Notes under the pieces: generated by a model
The model's input: only the letters and a program-made list of their open reading frames with translations
What the model was told of the DNA's origin: nothing
Database searches by the model: none
Assembly: GCA_947247005.1 (NCBI GenBank)
Contig: OX365946.1
Coordinates: 54,462,734 to 54,526,733, forward strand
DNA: 64,000 nucleotides
Reading direction: 5' to 3'
Source of the DNA: Spisula solida
Taxonomy: Eukaryota; Mollusca; Bivalvia; Venerida; Mactridae
Program-made: the position numbers and the translations under genes
Shown here: piece by piece, positions 57,722-64,000 of the stretch
Numbering within the stretch: position 1 is the stretch's first letter
How the letters are laid out: each line of letters starts with the position of its first letter

Positions 57722-57748
57722 ATGACTGATACACAAAATGAGGCTGAG
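57722..57748 (+). CDS. Candidate first coding exon of plus-strand gene
   Basis: GGACC precedes ATG, with an A at -3 as in good animal start contexts. Nine codons read MTDTQNEAE and end in GAG followed by GTAAGA, a near-consensus donor, leaving phase 0. The preceding 80 bases are locally GC-richer, as expected for a 5' untranslated region. No following exon can be proved in the window. The one at 61910-61976 has good splice sites but needs a different entry phase, so another exon would be required. The protein is not recognised. Confidence 0.45.
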
Positions 57749-58057
57749 GTAAGATATACTGTGTATTTGTGTCTTTTTATTTTAAATTTAATTATAACGA
57801 CTTGATTGTGAGGTATTCAGTAATGCATGTATTTGTTGATTAAATTTAGATGCGTTTAAGAGGACGACAGGGGCGTAGCTTGGTCGAAATCAATGTGTAG
57901 GCCACGTTATTTTAGGGGTCCCCCGAAAAAATAATTTCTATATCGTTGCAGGTGCATTCTTAACCGTTTTCAGAGTAAAAAACAAGAGTAACTACGACGC
58001 ACTATTCTGTTAGAATATAATTCGCACTTTTCTGTTAGAATATAATTCATCAAAATA
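57749..58057. other. Probable first-intron sequence
   Basis: A GGGGCGTAGCTTGGTC phrase near 57871 resembles ends of CATGGGCG-type repeats, but no complete element is bounded here. Confidence 0.35.
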
Positions 58058-58812
58058 CATGGGCGTAGGAGCGTCTTCAACATTGGGGGGGGGGGGGGGG
58101 GGTGCAAATATTTGGGAAGGGGTGGGGCGAAATTTTTTTTTTGAGATATTTGGGGGTCACATTAAGTGTTAATAAGCTATGGTGAAAGTTGGTGTTTATA
58201 TTCACTAAGGTTAGGTGTATGCTAAGGTGTTTGCTTGTCAAAATCCCGGTAAAAAATTGAACCCTATCATAAACTAGTAAGTAGGGGGATCCGTGGGCAT
58301 GCTCCCCGGGAATTTCTTAAAACATTGGGCCAAACTGGTGTGTTCTGAGATAAGTGTTTGGTAAGATCAATCAATTTAAGTCTTTATTTTGTAAATATTT
58401 TTTACGAATTATTGAACAGATGCCCGGATTCTGAGAGTTTTAGTGGTTTAGTAAGGGAATTTAACATAGCAATAACAAAGTTTAAAAGCAATATAGGAGT
58501 TGGTGCAAACTTTATCTTACAATGTATTTCTGTAGTCCTTGTAGTTCTTTTCAACAGTTACGTGATCGGGTGATAACATATTACATAGATTAAAATCATT
58601 TTGCGAGCGCAGCGGGCACGGAAATTCACATTTTATACCTTTTAACCAAGGATAAAAGGCAAATTACCTAGTACAAGACTATTTTAGGTGGAAAATTATG
58701 AATATGTTCTGAATTATTGGGGGGCCAGACGATATGTTGGCCCCCCCCCCCCTGTCCTAACATTGGGGGGGGGGGGGCTGGTCCCCTTGCCCCCCCTTCT
58801 CCTACGCCCATG
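58058..58812. mobile_element. CATGGGCGTAGGAG inverted-repeat element, 755 bp
   Basis: A 14-bp perfect inverted repeat, CATGGGCGTAGGAG, bounds the element, with AAATA directly outside both ends (58053-58057 and 58813-58817) as a possible 5-bp target duplication. Just inside each end are long G or C runs (58085-58102; 58741-58752 and 58765-58777). The phrases GGGCATGCTCCCCGGGAATT and TGCGAGCGCAGCGGGCACGG lie inside. A similar GGGACATGCTCCCCCGAATT lies outside at about 58917-58937. A 71-codon frame at 58358-58573 has no family likeness. The superfamily is not assigned. Confidence 0.75.
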
Positions 58813-59375
58813 AAATATCTAAATCATTAACATGAATGAAAATCACACTAGTAGGAGTATTGTCTACAGTCTAGATTTCATATAAACATAGATTTCCTTA
58901 TTGTATGAGGGTCCCGGGGACATGCTCCCCCGAATTTTTGAAATTATATTCTGTCATTTGTGTTCTCTGGACTATAAATATCAATAAGGCCAAATAAAAA
59001 AATATGTCTGGTTCAGGGAACCCGACCCTTCATATTTTTTCCTTGGGATCCTAACTTTTATTGTTTTTTGGGAATTATTGTTTTTGTGGTACGGGAAATT
59101 TGTACGAAAGACCTATGATAACGCAATTTTCTATTTGAAACCATTGAAGAGATGGTACCTGGATGTGTGTCATTTGTGAGCTCAATGTTAGCATATAGTA
59201 CATAGGGTAATTATTAAAAGGCAAATGGTGTATAATAAGCAAGCTATAGATCAACCACGAGTTTTGAGCCGTGACGGGAGATTACACTATTTAGTCATGG
59301 TGTATGAATATACTGGTTGGGATGCATTTAAAATGCATTGATACATATTTTTGTATGACATGACATTGTCTGTAT
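58813..59375. other. Intron-like sequence with repeat fragments
   Basis: The GGGTCCCGGGGACATGCTCC phrase near 58910 is a fragment of the CATGGGCG-type repeat group. Nothing else identified. Confidence 0.35.
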
Positions 59376-59445
59376 CGCTGGCTCAGTCGGTAGAGAGCTT
59401 GATTATCAGTCTAACACATGCGGGTTCAAGTCCTGATAACTGCAC
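59376..59445 (+). repeat. tRNA-like sequence, probably a SINE head
   Basis: GCTGGCTCAGTCGGTAGAGA (A box-like) and GCGGGTTCAAGTCCTGA (B box-like) are spaced as in a tRNA. The 5' and 3' ends do not form a good acceptor stem, so a working tRNA gene is unlikely. Confidence 0.5.
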
Positions 59446-60047
59446 TTTTTTTCAACTACATTTTTGGTTTCTTTTTCATCAAGAGCATGCAGTCATTGTT
59501 TTAAAATCATTTTATTATTATGACTTTTCAATCTACATGCTATGGGTTTTCATGTTTCACTGTTTTGATTTCTTTCCATTGACTCAGTATTAATTTACCT
59601 TTTACTGCATTCAATACTTAAACTTGTGTCAAATATTTTGGACTTGGTGTATTGGTTGGTGACCCGTCAGTTGTGTCTGTCTTCGAGTCGGATGATGCAT
59701 TTGAATTTATAGTGGGTGCTTAAAGACAGTGTATTGCTATATCTAACGCCAGTGTTTGTGTCCTGCTGGCAATACAAGTTCAATACACATAGACTATTTT
59801 ATATATAAACTCGTTGCAAAATTTCTGTAAATAGTAACCATGTTACATATTCTTTATCATTGGAGCGTCTTCATCAGTAATTTTACTAGTCGCAGCCAAA
59901 ATGATATAATTACGCGCGGTTACTATGACTAAGGACACTTAATTTTGACTAATAAAGACTCATCATTAAATTAATTCCAGGACATGCATAATATAACTTT
60001 CTTGTGTAATATTACTTGAACAAGGGGTTTGAAAAAATATATAAAAA

Positions 60048-60116
60048 GCGACTCTACCGAGGATCGAACCTAGAAAAGTAAGTCTTATAGATCATCGCCT
60101 TATCCACTGGGCCACA
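60048..60116 (-). repeat. tRNA-like sequence, antisense
   Basis: On the minus strand this reads TTTGTGGCCCAGTGGATAAG (A box-like) and then TAGGTTCGATCCTCGGTAGA (B box-like). A short stem CTCTACCGAGG/CCTCGGTAGAG-like pairing is only local. It is best read as a SINE head or tRNA pseudogene. Confidence 0.5.
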
Positions 60117-60469
60117 AATTCAGCAAATGAAACAACTTATTTAACTTATGTTGGTATTGCTTATATATACATACCCTTTTAGGGTGAATAAACTTTGCTG
60201 CATAAATTAGTCACGGCTCAAAAAACATGGTTTATCTATACATGGCTAAATAAATACAGATATATTTAAGCAAACACCACAATACTAAGTATCACATGTT
60301 GGAAGTAAGTTACAAAATGATGTCTGATAATTATCTCTACTTAAGTATGACTATGGCTTATGCAGCACACATGGAAACTGTATGTTACCGGTTACCCTCT
60401 TCAGTAAATTCCCTAGTGTTATTGATGAGTACTACATTGAGTATTTCCAAAAAAAAAAGCCCATAAATA

Positions 60470-60720
60470 ATGCCTACGCCCCCCCCCCCCCTAATTTTTG
60501 GGGCAATGTTGCCTGTACCAGACTTTTTTTGGCCTAACACTCTAGGTGAGTTTGACACTCCTATACCCCATACCCCAATTGATTTTTATTGCATTTTTGG
60601 CATTTTTATTGTTTTCGACTTTCTGTGAAAAAGTGTAGGCGGCGGCCTATATGGCCTATAGGAAGTTATGCCCCTTGACGCGGCAGGGGGGGGGGGGGGC
60701 AGGGCCTTATCCAGTCACAA
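60470..60720. repeat. G/C-tract-rich repeat fragment
   Basis: A C run at about 60480-60491 follows ATGCCTACG and a G run near 60686-60700 precedes CAGGGCC. A GTGTAGGCGGCGG phrase lies between. It resembles the CATGGGCG element in style, but no bounded inverted ends were found. Confidence 0.4.
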
Positions 60721-60775
60721 ACCACCATGGCAAATATTTTCTTGTGTCTATTTGCTTATTTTTGGTAAATAAATT

Positions 60776-61310
60776 CAGTGGTATTCCACTGGTTTTTCTT
60801 TTTATTACCTCCCCTTATTAAAAATTCCACATATATATTAAAAATTCCAAAATACTCTTTAAAAAAACATTTTGTTATATCCACATTATCATATAAAGGG
60901 AGAGGTTTATTAAATTAATTTGACAAAATTGAAAATTCATAATTTCAACTTTACATTAATTAAGCCACAGTACAAGTACTAAAAACTTAACCCTGTCATT
61001 ATTTAAAACTATCTGAATGATTTTCGGTGACTTGCATGTAAGCAGCAATTATTGTTGAGTACTTTCCTTTTAGTTCTTACTTGGTGTCTGACCATGAGAC
61101 TATAGGGTTCTAAAGTGAAATGAATGATAAATAAATTTAAAAAGATTTTTATGGATATAAGTGAAATTTTCCTCAAACATTCTCTGGAATTCCGGTGGTA
61201 TCAGAGAATATTTTACTAGTATATCAGTGGAATGCACTGGTATTCCAGTGGTATACCAGCGGTAAAAAGTTTGTGGTATTCCGGTAAAATTTACCGCTGG
61301 TATATATGTA
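60776..61310. repeat. Region with recurring CCAGTGGTAT-type motifs
   Basis: TCAGTGGTATTCCACTGGT at its left and TGGTATTCCAGTGGTATACC with GGTATTCCGG near 61235-61290 recur in both orientations. It may be a mobile element with subterminal repeats, but termini and target duplication are not clear. Confidence 0.35.
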
Positions 61311-61424
61311 TACTAATGAAACTTTTACTAGCTGTTAATGAAAATAGCGAAAGTAGATCCGCTTAGTAACTGTTGTTAGGAATGAGATAGCTGCATAGGT
61401 ACCTTAAGTGTTAAGACTACACAT

Positions 61425-61620
61425 GTACATCGGAAGTGGGGCAATTGGCCCTTTGAGGTCAAGGTCACTGGAATTAAATACTGAAAACGAAACTTTCCTG
61501 CTCAATTTTTCAAGTAAGGTATGGGCCATTGGTGGTCATGGTCACTGGAACTAAAAATTGAAAAAAAAAATTCCTGTACAATTTTCTTGTAGTTACCTAG
61601 TTAGGTATGAGATAACATTG
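61425..61620 (+). repeat. Two imperfect units of about 85 bp
   Basis: GAGGTCAAGGTCACTGGAA and GTGGTCATGGTCACTGGAA head two units that both continue into a CTGAAAA/TTGAAAA stretch and a TTCCTG(C/T)(T/A)CAATTTT(T/C) end. The style is that of the pearl-like core repeats. Confidence 0.5.
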
Positions 61621-61909
61621 GTGGAACTTGCTGTGTATTAATTTAGCTTGTGTTAAAACCGCCGCTTTGGATTGAACATGGGACTGGTGAGGTCAATGCC
61701 ACTGTGACAAAACAGCATATATCCATTTCTGTCAAATTACGCTTTGCTGTCAGACATGAAAATCTGGTTTTTGCGAAATTTCCTTATCGTGTATGCCTTT
61801 TGTGCTCTGATTTATGCTGTTGAATGCTCTGTCCTGGAGTGTCATCATGTCTGTTTTGTTATTATCTTTTTAACCAAACTGTAAGACTTTTGTATACTTT
61901 TCATTTCAG

Positions 61910-61976
61910 ATCACACTTCAATGGCCTGTATGAAAGTGATTTCTGGTCAATTGAAAAATGACTGCCTTTTGCACTG
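61910..61976 (+). CDS. Candidate internal exon, plus strand, 67 bp
   Basis: It is preceded by TGTATACTTTTCATTTCAG, a strong acceptor, and followed by GTAGGTGT, an acceptable donor. One frame is open throughout: HTSMACMKVISGQLKNDCLL then H, with entry phase 1 and exit phase 2. A second frame reads SHFNGLYESDFWSIEK and then stops, which would make it a terminal exon. Neither entry phase fits direct joining to 57722-57748 (phase 0). It may belong to the plus-strand gene with a missing exon between, or be a chance splice-like pair. Confidence 0.25.
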
Positions 61977-62232
61977 GTAGGTGTACTAATAATATATTCA
62001 TACACCCACTACTGAAGTGGGGGGGGGGTGCTATATACATGTAGGAGTCACTTTGTCGGTCCTTCTGTCCCAATGTTTGTCCGGGCTGTATCTTCTGTAT
62101 GCATAGATGGATTGTCAATAACTTGGTACGTTTGTTCGCCTTGATGAGTCGGTGTGTCATGCGGAACAATTACGTCAATATCTCAGGTCAAGGTCACACT
62201 TTGAGTTGAAAGGTTAAAAATGGCAATAATTA

Positions 62233-63905
62233 TACCCCCAGATACATAGTATATGGGGGCTATATTGGAGTCATGCTTGAGGTTGGTTGGTCTGTTGGTT
62301 GGTCCGTCGGTTGGTCCGTGCACATTTTGTCTGCGCTATTTCTCTGTAACCCTTGGTCGGATTTCATCGAAACTTTGCATGACTGATAAGTACCAAGTCT
62401 AGTTATGCATATCGTCGACACACGCTGGTCGGATAAATTTTAATGGAGTTATGGCCCTTTGTTTTATTACACTTAGAAATTTTGTCCGGCTATTTCTGTT
62501 ACCAATGGTCGGATTTCAATAAAACTGTACATGAATGATCAGTACCACGTCTTGTTGTGCATATCCTCAGCACACGTTGGTTGGATAAATTTTAAGGGAG
62601 TTATGGCCCTTTGTTTTTTTACACTTAGAAATTTTGTCTGCGCTATTTCTCTGTTACCAATGGTCGGATTTCAATGAAACTTTACATGAATGACCAGTAC
62701 CAAGTCTAGTTGTGCATATCCTCGGCAGACGTTGGTTGGATAAATTTTAAGGGAGTTATGGCCCTTTGTTTTTTTACACTTAGAAATTTTGTCCACGCTA
62801 TTTCTCTGTTACCAATGGTCGGATTACAACGAAACTTTGCATGAATGATCAATACCAAGTCAAGTTATCGCCGACGCACGTTAATCGAATACATTTTAAG
62901 GTAGTTATGGCCCTTTGTAATTTTCACTTATAAATTTTATCCGCGCTATTTCTCTGTAACAAATGGTCGAATTTCAAAGAACCTGTGCATCAATGATAAG
63001 TACTAAGTCTATTTTTGCATGTGGTCGACACACGTTGGTCGGATCAATTTTAAGGTAGTTATTGCCCTTTGTTTTTTTACACTTAAAATTTTAATATTTC
63101 TTGTTGAGCTTGTCCGGAGCATAACTTAGTCATTTATTGTTGGATTTGAAAATAATGTGCCACAAATGTTCACTACTACCAGACGGTGTGTCATGCATAA
63201 CAAATACATCAATATCTCAAAGGTCAAGGTAACACTTGGAGTTCAAAGGTAAAAAATAGCCAAAATTGAGCTTGTCCGGCTCATAACTAAGTCATTTATG
63301 GGATTTGAAAATTATTTGGCACAAATGTTAACTACCACCAGACAGTGTGTCATGCGAAACAATTACGTCAATATCTCATAGGTCAAGGACACAATTGGAG
63401 ATGAAAGGTAAAAAATGGCCATTATTGAGCTTGTCCGGTTCATAACTATAAAGTCATTTATTGTGGGATTTGAAAATAATTTGGCACAAATGTTAACTAC
63501 CACCAGACAGTGTGTCATGCGAAACAATTACGTCAATATCTCATAGGTCAAGGACACACTTGGAGTTGAAAGGTAAAAAATGGCCAAAATTGAGCTTGTC
63601 CGGCTCATAACTAAGTCATTTATTGTGGGATTAAAAAAATAATTTGGCACAAATGTTCACTACTTGCAGATTAGATTCCAATAAAATGCATGTGATAATT
63701 ATGTCAATATCACAAAGGTCAAGGTCACGCTTAAGAGTTCAAAGGTCAGAAAGGACCATAATTTATGTTGTCGGGAACATAACTTCATCAAATAGTGTTG
63801 AATTTAAAAATAACTGTACAATTGTTGTCCACCATGCAACAGTTTTTATCGATGTTGTTTGACATACGTCTGTGACAAAGCGGTATGTGGGGGTATCATT
63901 AGTCA
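62233..63905 (-). mobile_element. Pearl-like composite with two core arrays, antisense
   Basis: It opens TATACCCCCAGATACATAGT, the complement of the end seen at 48486 and 51190, then GGTTGGTTGGTCTGTTGGTT. Array 1 carries ATGGTCGGATTTCAATGAAA-like units at 62355, 62507, 62662, 62817 and 62964 (period 147-155 bp). Array 2 carries GAGCTTGTCCGG units at 63106, 63268, 63427 and 63592, with a degenerate one near 63752 (period 159-165 bp). It closes near GTGGGGGTATCATTAGTC and TGGCAGTTCTAG, the complement of the CTAGAGCTG start at 47806. Reading frames through it are repeat translations. Confidence 0.82.
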
Positions 63906-63971
63906 CTCTGTGGCAGTTCTAGTTATATATAGCCTCCTACTGGTTTGCAACCAAATGGTACTATAGATTAT

Positions 63972-64000
63972 ATATACCCCCCACACAACAAGTTGTAAGG
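63972..64000 (-). repeat. Start of another pearl-like end, cut by the window
   Basis: TATATACCCCCCACACAACA with AGTTGTAAGG is the complement-type end seen in the second pearl-like family. The rest lies outside the window. Confidence 0.45.

Noticed and set aside
59376..59445. Functional tRNA gene
   Set aside because: A and B box-like phrases are present, but the ends do not pair as an acceptor stem; better explained as a SINE head. The same applies to 15181, 46018, 55062 and 60048.

Overview
The window is AT-rich, intron- and repeat-dominated nuclear DNA of an animal, most likely a bivalve mollusc. The main evidence is several pearl-like elements (tandem cores of about 145-170 bp, ACGG microsatellites, matching inverted ends) of the kind known from bivalves. 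There are also tRNA-derived SINEs, non-LTR retrotransposon remnants, a Tc1-like transposon and many short inverted-repeat elements. The species cannot be named from this sequence. No complete protein-coding gene is visible, and every reading frame with a recognisable family signature belongs to a mobile element.

Layout. 1-594: nothing recognised. 595-1155: pearl-like tandem core. About 1340-9190: copy 1 of a large segmental duplication, itself containing an older internal duplication. 9298-10850: dead LINE reverse transcriptase. 10851-15300: mostly anonymous. 15340-22560: diverged tandem units plus an antisense SINE. 23000-33680: cluster of three related blocks (A, B, C). Block A carries a SINE; B carries a Tc1-like element; between A and B lie a CG-rich inverted-repeat element and an antisense LINE RNase H remnant. 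About 34785-43755: copy 2 of the large duplication, carrying three insertions that copy 1 lacks. 43774-44935: an array of eleven copies of a 16-bp palindrome. 45066-51190: dense pearl-like elements. 51191-57320: mostly introns and small inverted-repeat elements. 57750-64000: intron-like sequence with CATGGGCG inverted-repeat, SINE and pearl-like elements.

The best host-gene signal is a head-to-head pair of candidate first coding exons, 404 bp apart (minus strand 57278-57317; plus strand 57722-57748). Each has a start codon followed by a near-consensus splice donor. The minus-strand candidate is joined in phase by a 72-bp exon at 51656-51727. I do not recognise either protein.

The paralogous blocks serve as empty-site controls. 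Comparing copies dates and bounds several insertions (SINE at 24032, TA-flanked elements at 39508 and 40963, 8-bp-duplication element at 40339). The main story of the window is therefore repeated local duplication followed by copy-specific transposon insertion, next to a possible bidirectional promoter.
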